A stretch of DNA of 64,000 nt, from positions 4,216,001-4,280,000 of the forward strand of contig NC_003552.1 in assembly GCF_000007345.1 (NCBI RefSeq), in the 5' to 3' direction. The position numbers and the translations under genes are program-made. The notes under the pieces were generated by a model. It had not been told where the DNA came from. It searched no databases and saw only the letters and a list, made by a program, of their open reading frames with translations. Below are positions 1-9,582 of this stretch, piece by piece. Source of the stretch: Methanosarcina acetivorans C2A (GTDB lineage Archaea; Halobacteriota; Methanosarcinia; Methanosarcinales; Methanosarcinaceae). Numbering within the stretch: the first letter of the stretch is position 1; every line of letters begins with the position of its first letter.

Positions 1-2
1 GT

Positions 3-68
3 ACGTCCTCAGTTACATCTGTAAGCGCATCAATTCAAACTGCAGTCCAGGAAACAGCTAACATTTAA
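3..68 (+). CDS. 3' end of a gene entering from the left edge (uncertain)
   Basis: One frame is open from the window edge to a TAA at 66-68 and gives a 21-residue Ser/Thr/Val-rich tail. It is followed about 55 bases later by a hairpin with a T-rich tail, as expected at a gene end. The fragment is too short to assign a family. Confidence 0.3.
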   Translation, partial: TSSVTSVSASIQTAVQETANI

Positions 69-124
69 GGCGCTGTTAAGAAAATCATTGATTTTCAAAG
101 CCTTTAAAGGGCTGAACTGATCTT

Positions 125-160
125 GATATCCTTTAACGGGATATCTTGAGTTTTTCTTTT
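125..160 (+). terminator. Hairpin followed by T-rich tract
   Basis: GATATCC (125-131) pairs with GGATATC (139-145) around a 7-base loop, followed by TTGAGTTTTTCTTTT. It sits after the putative gene end at 68 and before the next promoter, so it probably ends the upstream transcript. Confidence 0.5.
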
Positions 161-239
161 CATTCTACTTTTTGTTCTGCTTTTCATTCTACTTTTTGTT
201 CTGCTTTTCATTCTACTTTTTGTTCTGCTTTTCATTCTG
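157..239. repeat. 24-bp tandem repeat, about 3.5 copies
   Basis: Three identical copies of a 24-base pyrimidine-rich unit (core TTTTCATTCTACTTTTTG) run 157-180, 181-204 and 205-228, followed by an 11-base partial copy. It lies between the terminator-like hairpin and the AlbA_2 gene. It is a simple non-coding tandem array. Confidence 0.9.
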
Positions 240-404
240 TAACCTTTTACTTCCTTTTTTCCCTGTTTTTGGGAGAAAAATGAAATTTTAAGTAATTTGA
301 AAAGAAAAAGGTATATGAGTCTTAAAATTCAATACGCAACATCAACTTTAATAGTACAATCCTGAAGTAACTTTAACACCAGAAAACCTCTCTGTTTGAT
401 CCGC

Positions 405-1676
405 ATGGTCGAAAAAGAAATAGATTCCTTATGCAATCAGTATGGTCTGAAGCCTACAAGCCTCTCTGACCTTATGCTGAAGGTCAATTTTCCTGACCCT
501 GACCTTGAGTACGGCTTTGCCGAAGAAGAAAACTCTCTTTATCTCTCCCTTTATGAAGAGCTGAATGCCGCCAGTTCTCTTTCCGGGGTGGGTGGCAATT
601 TTCAGGCTTACATCCAGCTTACTCTTGACCCCGAGAAAGCAAGTTCGGAATACCTTGCGGACTTTTTCAACAATCCCCTTGGCCTGAAGATCCGGAAGGC
701 CTGGGAAGCGAGGGGCTTTATCTCGAGACCTGAAATCCGGGAATCCGAAGAACCGGCTGCGGTTATCTCCAAGGGTTCTGCCCTGCATGACACTTCCGGA
801 GATGCTTCTTTTTCAGGAGAATCTGGATTTTCAGGGATTATTTCTTCCCTGGCAGCAAATGAAAGCGAATTTTCAGGTGAAACTCCGGATGAGAATATAT
901 GTGCGGAAACCGGAGAAAGCACTTCTGTCCTTTCAGACGCGGCTGTTTCTCTTCCGCCCGGAATTTCATCGTTACCTAATGTGGATCTCTATTCTCTTAC
1001 GCACAGCAAACTCTATCTCCCCGACCTGCAGGTCCAGCTTGAGATCCTTAAAATCAAAGATATCACAAGAGAGCTTATTTCCCAGCTAAATTTGTTCGAG
1101 TGCAGGCTTTCAACCTATCCCAAGAGTATAACCCATATCCGTAGGAATCTCGAACTTATCCGGGAAGCGGTGAAGCTTGCAAATGATTCGGACTACATTC
1201 TGGAACTGATCAGGAGGGGGGAGAGCAAGAAACTCGAGTTCAAGTCCACGCTGCGGATGAACCTTATTACCGGAAAGCCTGACTGGAATATCGAACATGC
1301 GGTGCTGAAGACAATAGTTGCTTACCTGAACACTGAAGGCGGTGTTCTTCTTATTGGCGTCTCCAATAATGGGGAGATCCTTGGAATCAAAAACGATGGT
1401 TTTCCTAATGAGGATAAGTTCCTCCTGCATTTCAAGCAGCTCATAAAACAGCACATAGGCCTTAACTACGCTCCCATGATAGAGTATGCCCTTGTGCCCG
1501 TAAGTGGCAAAAAAATCCTGGAAATAGAATGCAGAAGAAGTGATGAAGTTGTTTTCCTTAAACCGGATAAAAATGACGAAGAGTTCTATATCCGCATAGG
1601 TCCCTCAAGTGAAAGGCTCACAGGCAGTAAACTGATCGAATACGTGAACCGGCACTATAATGGAAAAACAGAATGA
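405..1676 (+). CDS. AlbA_2 (Schlafen/AAA_4-like) domain protein
   Basis: The C-terminal part (about residues 275-400) carries the AlbA_2 signature: G-E-S-K-x-L-E-F-K, then an invariant-looking N-T-E-G-G-V-L-L-I-G-V and a G-I-K-N-D-G segment. The family is known as a putative DNA/ATP-binding domain of regulators and Schlafen-like nucleases. The first 270 residues are family-unspecific, acidic and Ser/Glu-rich in the middle, with a helical stretch just before the domain. ATG at 405 is preferred over the TTG three codons upstream. It stands alone, divergent from nothing and convergent with the MarC gene. Its function is unknown; regulator or accessory factor is plausible. Confidence 0.75.
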   Translation: MVEKEIDSLCNQYGLKPTSLSDLMLKVNFPDPDLEYGFAEEENSLYLSLYEELNAASSLSGVGGNFQAYIQLTLDPEKASSEYLADFFNNPLGLKIRKAWEARGFISRPEIRESEEPAAVISKGSALHDTSGDASFSGESGFSGIISSLAANESEFSGETPDENICAETGESTSVLSDAAVSLPPGISSLPNVDLYSLTHSKLYLPDLQVQLEILKIKDITRELISQLNLFECRLSTYPKSITHIRRNLELIREAVKLANDSDYILELIRRGESKKLEFKSTLRMNLITGKPDWNIEHAVLKTIVAYLNTEGGVLLIGVSNNGEILGIKNDGFPNEDKFLLHFKQLIKQHIGLNYAPMIEYALVPVSGKKILEIECRRSDEVVFLKPDKNDEEFYIRIGPSSERLTGSKLIEYVNRHYNGKTE

Positions 1677-1734
1677 TCAGCCCTTTTTCGGGATCTGAAG
1701 GTTTAAGAGTTCTGGGCCCTCAAACCTGGAGGTT

Positions 1735-2373
1735 TCAAGTTCCCAGTCCGAATATATTTATTATTCCCGTGGAAGTCAGATCCACTGCCAGAGCTGCAAG
1801 CAAAAGTCCCATGAGCCTTGTGAAGACGAGCATTCCGTTATAGCCTATGAACTTGTGGAGTCTCCTTGAAAAGTGGAAGACGATAAGGCAGATGAGGAAT
1901 GTAGCTATTATCGATACGAGCACAACTCCTTTTTGTTGAACGCCATCTGCCATCCCCATGAGGACAATAACCGTGCTGATCGTACCCGGGCCTGTCAGGA
2001 GCGGAAGCCCGATCGGAAAGACCCAGATATCTTCCCTTTCCTGGGACTGGGTAATTTCTTCTTCGGTAATGCTCTCCCTTGAGACCTTTGCCTGCATCAT
2101 GTCAAATGCTATAGTGAAAAGCAGAATTCCTCCGGCAACCCGAAGCGAATCAACACTGATGCTGAATAAGTTCAGGATCATACTTCCGGTAATTGCAAAA
2201 AAGAGGGCAATTGAACATGCAAGAATCACTGCTTTTTTTGCGATCTCGTTTTTTTCCTTGCGGGTCATCTTACTTGTCAGGGAGATAAAAGTTACAACTC
2301 CGCCGACAGGGCTTACAACCACAAAAATGGATGAGAATACATAAATGAAAAAACCGAGGTTTTCACTTACCAT
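1735..2373 (-). CDS. MarC family integral membrane protein
   Basis: The 212-residue protein has about six hydrophobic helices. Family marks include the N-terminal F-V-V-V-S-P-V-G segment, the mid A-G-G-I-L-L-F-x-I-A-F-D-M stretch and P-L-L-T-G-P-G-T-I-S-T in the fourth helix region. MarC/UPF0056 proteins were once linked to multiple antibiotic resistance, but that role was not upheld and the function is open. Length is normal for the family. ATG at 2373 follows a purine-rich stretch. It is monocistronic and convergent with the AlbA_2 gene. Confidence 0.85.
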   Translation of the reverse strand: MVSENLGFFIYVFSSIFVVVSPVGGVVTFISLTSKMTRKEKNEIAKKAVILACSIALFFAITGSMILNLFSISVDSLRVAGGILLFTIAFDMMQAKVSRESITEEEITQSQEREDIWVFPIGLPLLTGPGTISTVIVLMGMADGVQQKGVVLVSIIATFLICLIVFHFSRRLHKFIGYNGMLVFTRLMGLLLAALAVDLTSTGIINIFGLGT

Positions 2374-2709
2374 TTTTTTTCTCCTGCCCCTTTTTCAATC
2401 ACCAGTTTGTTTATATATTTTTGGCATACTTATAATAATTATCTTTTGAATTTTATCAGATTTTTTGTATTTGTTTTTCTTAAAATTGAGTTATAAAGGT
2501 TAAAACAATATAATCTGTATACTCTTGATATAAAGTTTCCCGGAGGATCGGCTTGCACGATACTTTGATGAAGAATTAAGGAGATTATTCTTCAGGAGAC
2601 AGCTCTATATTAGGGGATAACTCATATAGGATAGCTCGTTGATGCCGCATGTAAGCCCTGAATAATAAATAACGGTTTACAAGCTATATAATCAAAGGTA
2701 GTGGTTCGG

Positions 2710-2910
2710 ATGACCGGGGAAAAAATTGATAAAAAAATCTTTGAAGAGCTTAATTTCATAAAGAAACAGCTTGCAGAAATTAAGGAGCATATGGTGGATA
2801 TAGATATCCTGCTCACCGCAGAAGAAAAAGAGCTTGTTTTCAGAAGCTTTGAAAACGAGGCTAAAGGAATACTTGTGCCTTTGAAAAGGCTTGAAGAAAT
2901 GAGGCTTTGA
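2710..2910 (+). CDS. Small antitoxin-like protein of a RelE/ParE pair
   Basis: A 66-residue charged protein, mostly helical. It has an N-terminal coiled-coil-like stretch (about residues 5-30) and a C-terminal E-x-x-L-V-x-R-S-F-E segment typical of small antitoxins that wrap around RelE-fold toxins. It ends one base before the toxin start, so the pair is co-translated. ATG at 2710 is taken; a GTG at 2701 in frame is the alternative. Assignment rests mainly on the downstream toxin and on size. Confidence 0.65.
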   Translation: MTGEKIDKKIFEELNFIKKQLAEIKEHMVDIDILLTAEEKELVFRSFENEAKGILVPLKRLEEMRL

Positions 2911-2911
2911 A

Positions 2912-3169
2912 ATGTTCGAAGTTTTTTTAGATATTCCTGCACAGGATTTCATGAGAGGCACGGACAAGGGCACTCATTCCCGGGTCAGTGAAATCCTTGC
3001 AGAGCTTGCTTTTGATCCCGTGCCCCAGGGTGCAAAAAGAATAATCGAAAGCCAGGATAAAATTTTCCGGTTTCGCTCCAGGCATTTAAGACTGCTTTAT
3101 AGAGTGGATTATGAAAAATTAACCCTCATAGTAATTAAAATAGAGCCAATAAGCCGTATGTACCGTTGA
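2912..3169 (+). CDS. RelE/ParE-family toxin
   Basis: An 85-residue protein with the RelE/ParE pattern: N-terminal helices ending in P-V-P-Q-G-A-K-R-I, then beta strands with I-F-R-F-R-S-R-H-L-R-L-L-Y-R-V-D and the terminal I-V-I-K-I-E-P-I-S-R-M-Y-R. In this family the basic C-terminal strand cleaves ribosome-bound mRNA (RelE) or inhibits gyrase (ParE). The arginine-rich strand and terminal Tyr-Arg favour a RelE-like RNase. It starts one base after the antitoxin stop. Both genes look intact. Confidence 0.8.
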   Translation: MFEVFLDIPAQDFMRGTDKGTHSRVSEILAELAFDPVPQGAKRIIESQDKIFRFRSRHLRLLYRVDYEKLTLIVIKIEPISRMYR

Positions 3170-3572
3170 ATCAAAATCCGGGATTTTACTGGCAATTTCT
3201 TCTTTGATCTGCTCTTTATCAATCTGCTCTTTATCAATCTGCTCTTTATTCTCAATTTATCTGCCTTTATATGCTCCTCTTCTGTTTATCTGTTTTTATA
3301 TCTCTGGCTCTGTTTGTCTGTCTTTATATACTCTGTCTCTGTTTATCTGCCTTTAGATATTTTCCAGTCTTTCCGGTTTTCTTCTTTAATACCCCTGACT
3401 GATAAGCCTAATTTTGATAAGAACGATTTTTGTATAATTAGAATTATAATTATAGTTTACTTATAGTTATGATGCTAAGTTGAAATTACAGGTTGATTTG
3501 TGAATTATAATTTAAGTAAATCATACTTATCGGGGAAATTTCAGTTATAATTCAATTTATGGGGGGTCTGTA
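3170..3572. other. Intergenic region with 15-bp repeats and AT-rich promoter zone
   Basis: No gene is seen. Three tandem copies of ATCTGCTCTTTATCA occupy 3207-3250, followed by loosely repeated CTGTTTATCTG motifs to about 3360. The last 130 bases are very AT-rich with several TATA-like stretches, and a run of six G (3561-3566) lies just upstream of the DUF4870 reading frame. Confidence 0.7.
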
Positions 3573-4040
3573 CTGAACGACAAATCGGAAATCGAGATTA
3601 CATCTTCCGGGACATCTCTGGGTTTGAAAGAAAATATTGAGGGAATTTTATGTTATTTTCTGACCTGGGTAACAGGCTTGATTTTCTTTGTGCTTGAGAC
3701 TAAAAACAGGTTTGTCAGGTTTCATGCAATGCAATCTTTTTTGACTTTTCTGGTTCTTTCAATAGTTCTAAGTCCCTTGCAAGCTTTTTTCGACCCTGAA
3801 CCCAATAGATTTTTCGATTATTTTCTGGTCAACCTCAACCCTGAATTGCTTCCTTACCTTATCATATACACTCCCAGCATAATTTCTGAGTATTTACTTG
3901 CCGGAATGCTGGTTTTTAGCCTTATCCCATTTTTCCTGTGGCTTTTCCTTATGTATAAAGCATACAGAGGAGAAAGATACAGGTTGCCTGTAGTCGGGCC
4001 TTTTGCAGAAAAAGTAATCGAAAACATATACAAATCCTGA
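3573..4040 (+). CDS. DUF4870/Tic20-like small membrane protein
   Basis: The protein has three to four hydrophobic helices and the DUF4870 signatures C-Y-x-L-T-W-V-T-G near the start, the N-R-F-V-R-F-H-A-x-Q-S segment, and K-A-Y-R-G-E-R-Y-R-L-P-V-V-G near the end. The frame remains open upstream of the first TTG (3624). The upstream codons (L-N-D-K-S-E...) look like a normal soluble N-terminus, and a strong G-rich ribosome-binding sequence (3561-3566) sits 5-10 bases before CTG 3573. I therefore take the near-cognate CTG as start, giving 155 residues. TTG 3624 is the conservative alternative (138 residues). Function is unknown. Confidence 0.75.
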   Translation: MNDKSEIEITSSGTSLGLKENIEGILCYFLTWVTGLIFFVLETKNRFVRFHAMQSFLTFLVLSIVLSPLQAFFDPEPNRFFDYFLVNLNPELLPYLIIYTPSIISEYLLAGMLVFSLIPFFLWLFLMYKAYRGERYRLPVVGPFAEKVIENIYKS

Positions 4041-4141
4041 AGGGCTGATCTCCGGAAAAAGGAATCAGTTTCGGCTGTCTAACAGAATAAATATTTATAT
4101 AATTAAATACTACTTTTTAATATTTAATGGAGTGATCCTGA

Positions 4142-4411
4142 ATGGTGCGTATAGTATCTTTAAATAACAAATCGATGGCAAAAGTCCTCGGGCTTATGTA
4201 TCTGATTCTTGCTATTATCTTTTCGCCGTTCATTCTTCTTATGGCGAGTGCAGAGGGACCTATCGGCCTTACCGAAAGTATACTTATAATGATAGTTTTT
4301 GTTCTCTTTTATGGACTTGCGGGAGGAATCTTTGGGTTCCTTGTTGGCGTAATTTATAATTTTGTTGCAAAGAAAGTAGGCGGCATCGAAATGGAACTCG
4401 AAACTAGCTGA
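4142..4411 (+). CDS. Small two-helix membrane protein (DUF3566-like)
   Basis: An 89-residue protein with hydrophobic segments at about 14-34 and 48-72. It ends in Y-N-F-V-A-K-K-V-G-G-I-E-M-E-L, the motif that closes DUF3566-type transmembrane proteins. ATG 4142 follows TGGAGTGATCCTGA. A TATA-rich promoter (about 4090-4115) stands in front. Function is unknown. It is transcribed in the same direction as the DUF4870 gene but probably separately. Confidence 0.7.
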   Translation: MVRIVSLNNKSMAKVLGLMYLILAIIFSPFILLMASAEGPIGLTESILIMIVFVLFYGLAGGIFGFLVGVIYNFVAKKVGGIEMELETS

Positions 4412-4479
4412 ACCCGCTTCCAGAATGATATAAAAAGCTTTATTCTTCAATTATTTTTTTCTTGTTCCCTATTTTTTCC

Positions 4480-5142
4480 TCAATATCCGAAAAAAGCCGA
4501 AAGTTTTGTCTGCTCAATTTTCCGGACCTCATCCTGTTGAAGTTCTTCTTGTTGAGCAGCTTCTTGTTGAGAAAATTTTTGTGGAGAACATTTTTGTTGA
4601 AGTCCTTCTTTCAATGGTTCTTGTAGTTCGTCCTGTGCTTGCTTGGATTTTACTTTTAAGCAGCTTCCTGAAAAATCCTCTATATAATCCTCTATATAAG
4701 TGCCTTCTTTTTCCTGAGCAAGCGAATCCCTGTAATGCTGTATCGTCTTTTCCTGCCAGTTTCCGGGAAGAAGCAGAAACTTCATACCTCTTTTCTGCTC
4801 GTTCCATTCCCAGACTCCGGAATGATAATAAATAGCCGCTAACTGGCTTGCAAGCTGGGCATACGGGACCTCTCGCCTTAGCCTGTACAGGAATTTACCT
4901 ACACCTTCTTTTTCGGTTCCCAGATACAGCTTTGCTGCATTGTTTGCCAGGGCTTTCCATTCCCTGTCCTGCATGAAATTCTGGAGTTTATCCAGATGGT
5001 TGCAACTAACTTTGTCGATCCTGGGGAATCGACCATTCCTGAACTTCCTTTTTATGAAAATATTCCCCCGGCTATCTATCCGCCACGAAAAAACTTTTTC
5101 TCTTGTTCCAAGGGTGTGGGATTCGGACCAGGAGGCAGCCAT
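4480..5142 (-). CDS. Hypothetical protein with Gln-rich tail
   Basis: A 220-residue protein I do not recognise. Residues 1-130 look globular (K-V-F-S-W-R-I-D-S-R-G-N-I near the start, then basic and aromatic residues). Residues 150-210 are low-complexity, rich in Gln, Glu and Lys. The tail ends Q-T-K-L-S-A-F-F-G-Y, which resembles the short C-terminal PCNA-interacting (PIP) motif Q-x-x-L-x-x-F-F. That suggests, without proving, a link to the replication clamp. ATG 5142 is the only good start. Confidence 0.6.
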   Translation of the reverse strand: MAASWSESHTLGTREKVFSWRIDSRGNIFIKRKFRNGRFPRIDKVSCNHLDKLQNFMQDREWKALANNAAKLYLGTEKEGVGKFLYRLRREVPYAQLASQLAAIYYHSGVWEWNEQKRGMKFLLLPGNWQEKTIQHYRDSLAQEKEGTYIEDYIEDFSGSCLKVKSKQAQDELQEPLKEGLQQKCSPQKFSQQEAAQQEELQQDEVRKIEQTKLSAFFGY

Positions 5143-5328
5143 GAGGGTAAATCGGATTTTGAAATATAAAAAATTGTTTGTTGTCCGTGCAACTGTGCCT
5201 TTGCCTTAACGAAAAAACGAAGCCAGTTTTCTCTTTTTAGGAGGAAGGTTATAAAAAAGAATTTCTACGGTTTAAAAGTATTGTATATTGAAAGGGTTAA
5301 GAGTATTAATACTTGAAAAGGTTTGAAA

Positions 5329-5377
5329 GTATTATATATTAATTAAAATATATAATACTGACCATCCGTTGCGGATG
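5329..5377 (-). promoter_or_regulatory. Perfect 11-bp inverted repeat plus short hairpin between eS1 and the 5142 gene
   Basis: GTATTATATAT (5329-5339) and ATATATAATAC (5348-5358) are exact reverse complements around 8 bases. Next to it CATCCG-TTG-CGGATG (5363-5377) forms a tight hairpin 25 bases after the eS1 stop. The hairpin probably ends the eS1 transcript, and the AT dyad may be the promoter or operator of the gene at 5142. Confidence 0.5.
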
Positions 5378-5401
5378 ACCAATTTTCAAATAAAAAAGAA
5401 A

Positions 5402-6524
<1,123 letters not shown>

Positions 6525-6644
6525 GTGGAAAATAAAGAAACACACATTGATGTTAACCAGATCCGGCTTCTTATCCTGGAAAGAAAGGATGAAATTAAAG
6601 AAAAATTCAAAGCTGAAGTCGTTGGAATTTTCGGTTCATTACCG
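6525..6644 (+). pseudogene. Truncated MNT-type nucleotidyltransferase (N-terminus only)
   Basis: A GTG start with a good AAAGGAG site opens a frame whose first 38 residues end V-V-G-I-F-G-S. This is the hallmark of minimal nucleotidyltransferase (MNT) antitoxins, which continue with Y-A-R-G-E and catalytic Asp residues. Here the sequence switches at once to unrelated DNA with a duplicated 20-mer and runs into the antisense of the TPR gene. The catalytic part and the usual HEPN partner are absent, so this is a remnant of an MNT/HEPN module. Confidence 0.7.
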
Positions 6645-6665
6645 GCCTGCCCTCAGACAATAAGA

Positions 6666-6708
6666 TTTCCAGGCAGCAAATTACACCCTTTCCAGGCAGC
6701 AAATTACA
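6666..6708. repeat. 20-bp direct repeat at the nucleotidyltransferase breakpoint
   Basis: TTTCCAGGCAGCAAATTACA occurs at 6666-6685 and again at 6689-6708, three bases apart. It lies right after the point where homology to the nucleotidyltransferase stops, so it may mark the deletion or rearrangement junction. Confidence 0.85.
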
Positions 6709-6731
6709 TCCCTGTCCTTATCCACTGGAAA

Positions 6732-9041
6732 TCAGGTCTCTTTTTCAGGGACATCTTCTCCCAGTTTCTTTTTCAGTTCTTCAGATTTTGCACTGTATTC
6801 CTCCACTTCTTCATTCCGGTCGAGTTTTCTAAGCAACTTCGCATATTCCTCAAATGTCGCAATTGCATCTCCCATGTACATGGGACTTTCCGGATCTTTT
6901 CCAAGCAGTTTTGCGTTTATGGACAGGGCTTTTTCAAAGGCTTCTTTTGACTTTTCGAGTTCATCGGTTGAAAGGTAAACAATGCCGAGCTGGGTATATA
7001 CGATGTTAACTTTTTCCTGGTATTCAAGATTTTCAGGATCGGACCCAAGGTGTTTGTTGAGAATCGGAAATATTGATTCATACCTTTCAATAGCCATCCC
7101 ATAATTTTTCATAGACTCCTGTAAAATCCCTTCAAGGAGCTGAATTTCGTAAAGATTTTTCCAATTTTTCGGGTTTTCAGGATCGTTTTCGTACAGTTTT
7201 TCGTAGTAGTCACGGACAAGGTCCAGGTATTCTTTTGCTAAGTTGTGCTTTTTTTCACGGGCGAAGAGCGTTATCTGCATCCTGAGATTCATGGCCAGCA
7301 GGTCTTTTGTGAGGGGGTCTTCCGCTTCATATTGCAGAACCTGCCTGAAGGTTTCTACTGCTTTTGAATACTGCTGCTTTGCAAGTTCCGGTTTTTCTGC
7401 CCTTTCAAAAAAGAGCCCTAACTCACTGAAAGCAGAACCCAGAGCTTTTTTATGCTCCAAGTCCCCCGGATTTTTCCTGACCATTTCCAGGTGGAGTTCT
7501 GCAATACGCTCATGCGCCTTAATTGCGCTTTCATACTGCTTTTGCTCGATATTTAAGGACGCAAGATTTTTCAGGGTGTAAATGAGTTCTTCCCTGTAAT
7601 CGGTACCTTCAGGAAACATTTTCACTACTTTTTCGTTTATAGTGAGAGCTTTTTCAAAATAATAGCGGGCGGTTTCAGGTTCAAGGTAATCGTACAGTTT
7701 TCCGATGTAATTGAAGGAATCTGCAATGCCGACTTCGTATTCGGGGTTTTCGGGATCGGACTCGAGCAGCTTTTCATAGATTTCAATTCCCTGTTCATAA
7801 TACTGTTTTGCAGGCTCCGTTTCCCTTCGTCCTGCGTGGAGGTGCCCGATCTGGTCAAGGGTTGCAGCTATATTGGTTACACTCACCAGGTCCTCAGGAT
7901 CTTTTTCGTGTATATTTCTGTAGATTTCGATTTCCTGCATACGGCACTCTTTTGCATGTTCGAGATCCCCGAGATCTCCAAGCAGTTCCCCAAGCTCGGT
8001 GAAGTCGTCGGAAATATCATGTTGATAGTCCAGATCCTCAGGCTTTTTCCCTGGCAGTTTTTTGAGGATTTCAAGGGCTTTTTCAGCGTATTTACCCGCC
8101 TTTTCACTCTCCCCTTCCCGATAAAGGGACCTGCTGAGGGACTGGAGGATTTCACTCTGCGTCCTGATGTTAGAAATGTCCCCTGGCTGTTTCCGAATTT
8201 TTTCTTCCAGGGCTTCGAGGGCTTTCAGGAAGGTTTCTTCAGTTTTCTCGATGTCCCCTATTTCTGAGTACAGGTCCCCGAGATCTTCATATAAGGATAT
8301 GAGTCCACTGAAAGCCATGCTGTTCCCGGGTTCTTTTTTAAGGACTCTTCTATAGACTTCTTCAGCCTGCGCAAAGACCTCTTTTGCCTCCTCGGGCTTC
8401 CTGAAAACAAAGCAGTAAGTCTTAAACTCGTCAATCAATTTGTTCAGGGTATCAAACAGTTCTTCTTTTTTTGACTGCATTTCAAATATTTTTTCATAGT
8501 TCTTCAAGATCATTCGCATGATCGGAGTCTGATTTTCATACTGCTGGGCTCTCATGTAGTAGCCACGGACGTTTTCCAGCGTATTCAAATAATTTTCAAT
8601 TGATTCTAAATCCTCAGGCTCCCTTGCAATCAGCTTTTCAAATGCATCAAAGGTTTTCCCGAAATATTTTTCATTTCTGGAAAGAGACTCTTTGGTTTTT
8701 GAAATATCGCCAATTTCTCCAAGCGTTCTTGCAGTAAAACCTATAGAATTGTAGACAAAGTACTGGTATCTGTTATCCTCTGAATCCTCTAAAAAGAGAG
8801 AAACAGAAAGCTCCAGAAGCCTCTCAAACTCAACCAGAGCCTCCTCCTTCCTGTTCAGGGCAAGCAGAGCCCTTCCCTTAAACAGCAGGGTCTGGCATAA
8901 GAGGTCCGGCCTATTTACTTTCTCCGAAAGCTTTTCAGCCTTTGCAAGGTTTTCGAGCGCTTTTTTGTACTGCCCCTTTTCAACCTGCAATATAGTATTA
9001 TCGAAAATGCGATCTATTGAATCTACAAGCTGCCTGGACAT
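6732..9041 (-). CDS. Large TPR-repeat protein
   Basis: A 769-residue cytoplasmic protein made almost wholly of degenerate tetratricopeptide repeats. Recurrent patterns are A-x-x-x-Y-E-K-x-L-x-x-D-P-E-N-P and G-x-L-Y-x-x-x-G-D-x-E-x-A, with units every 40-50 residues because of inserted D-P-E-D/N loops. It has no signal peptide, membrane helix or catalytic domain. Such proteins are abundant in Methanosarcina and act as protein-interaction scaffolds; a specific partner cannot be read from the context. ATG 9041 is a clean start. Its 3' end overlaps DNA that ends the broken nucleotidyltransferase remnant. Confidence 0.9.
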   Translation of the reverse strand: MSRQLVDSIDRIFDNTILQVEKGQYKKALENLAKAEKLSEKVNRPDLLCQTLLFKGRALLALNRKEEALVEFERLLELSVSLFLEDSEDNRYQYFVYNSIGFTARTLGEIGDISKTKESLSRNEKYFGKTFDAFEKLIAREPEDLESIENYLNTLENVRGYYMRAQQYENQTPIMRMILKNYEKIFEMQSKKEELFDTLNKLIDEFKTYCFVFRKPEEAKEVFAQAEEVYRRVLKKEPGNSMAFSGLISLYEDLGDLYSEIGDIEKTEETFLKALEALEEKIRKQPGDISNIRTQSEILQSLSRSLYREGESEKAGKYAEKALEILKKLPGKKPEDLDYQHDISDDFTELGELLGDLGDLEHAKECRMQEIEIYRNIHEKDPEDLVSVTNIAATLDQIGHLHAGRRETEPAKQYYEQGIEIYEKLLESDPENPEYEVGIADSFNYIGKLYDYLEPETARYYFEKALTINEKVVKMFPEGTDYREELIYTLKNLASLNIEQKQYESAIKAHERIAELHLEMVRKNPGDLEHKKALGSAFSELGLFFERAEKPELAKQQYSKAVETFRQVLQYEAEDPLTKDLLAMNLRMQITLFAREKKHNLAKEYLDLVRDYYEKLYENDPENPKNWKNLYEIQLLEGILQESMKNYGMAIERYESIFPILNKHLGSDPENLEYQEKVNIVYTQLGIVYLSTDELEKSKEAFEKALSINAKLLGKDPESPMYMGDAIATFEEYAKLLRKLDRNEEVEEYSAKSEELKKKLGEDVPEKET

Positions 9042-9213
9042 AAGAGATAGATAGGAAAGAGAATATTATAATTTAACCCCGAATTTTCGGCTCATAAGCA
9101 CGTGGTAAGGAAAAAGAGTAATGTATTAAGGGAGCTTGTGCCGGTATGAGATTTCCTTCTATATTGTCCGAGATAATCAACGGAATTTATCCCGAAAAAC
9201 GATAAATGAATAG

Positions 9214-9492
9214 ATCACATACTCAGAAGAGATCAAGAATGAACCTGACAGGTGCAGTTTTTGTAAAGGCAAACTCGTCGAAGGTAAAACCGGGTTTGTG
9301 GCAAAAGTCGGAGAGCAGATCATCGCCATTAAAGATGTTTCCGCCTATGTCTGTGAAAACTGCGGGGAAGCATACTATACTCCGGAGGTTTCAAGAAAGA
9401 TCGATATAATCATGAAAAAGTTCCATGAGTCCAAGTTGCTTCTCCATCTCGTAGCTGCCGGAGAATTGAGTTTTGACGAAATAGTTGCGTGA
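9214..9492 (+). CDS. YgiT/MqsA-type zinc-finger protein with no normal start codon
   Basis: The frame gives D-R-C-S-F-C-K-G-K-L ... V-C-E-N-C-G-E-A-Y, two CxxC pairs as in YgiT-type zinc-finger antitoxins, then a helical tail ending L-S-F-D-E-I-V-A. The first in-frame ATG/GTG/TTG is GTG 9298, which would lose the first CxxC. The frame itself opens only at 9214 after a TAG. Either an ATC/near-cognate start is used or the 5' end is mutated. Members usually follow a DUF4258 toxin; upstream (9130-9210) only a short frame without such a domain is seen. The partner has probably been lost. Confidence 0.6.
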   Translation: MTYSEEIKNEPDRCSFCKGKLVEGKTGFVAKVGEQIIAIKDVSAYVCENCGEAYYTPEVSRKIDIIMKKFHESKLLLHLVAAGELSFDEIVA

Positions 9493-9517
9493 TATCAAGT
9501 TAATTCTTATTCCTGAC

Positions 9518-9531
9518 CCTATCCGAAAAGT
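9518..9531. repeat. Solo copy of a MITE end
   Basis: CCTATCCGAAAAGT matches the terminal inverted repeat of the small element at 45595-45723. No second end is nearby, so this is a relic end or a chance partial copy. Confidence 0.45.
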
Positions 9532-9582
9532 TGATTGAAAGCAAAGTAAAAAAGAGAAAAGAAAAGGAGAATTAAAAAATAG

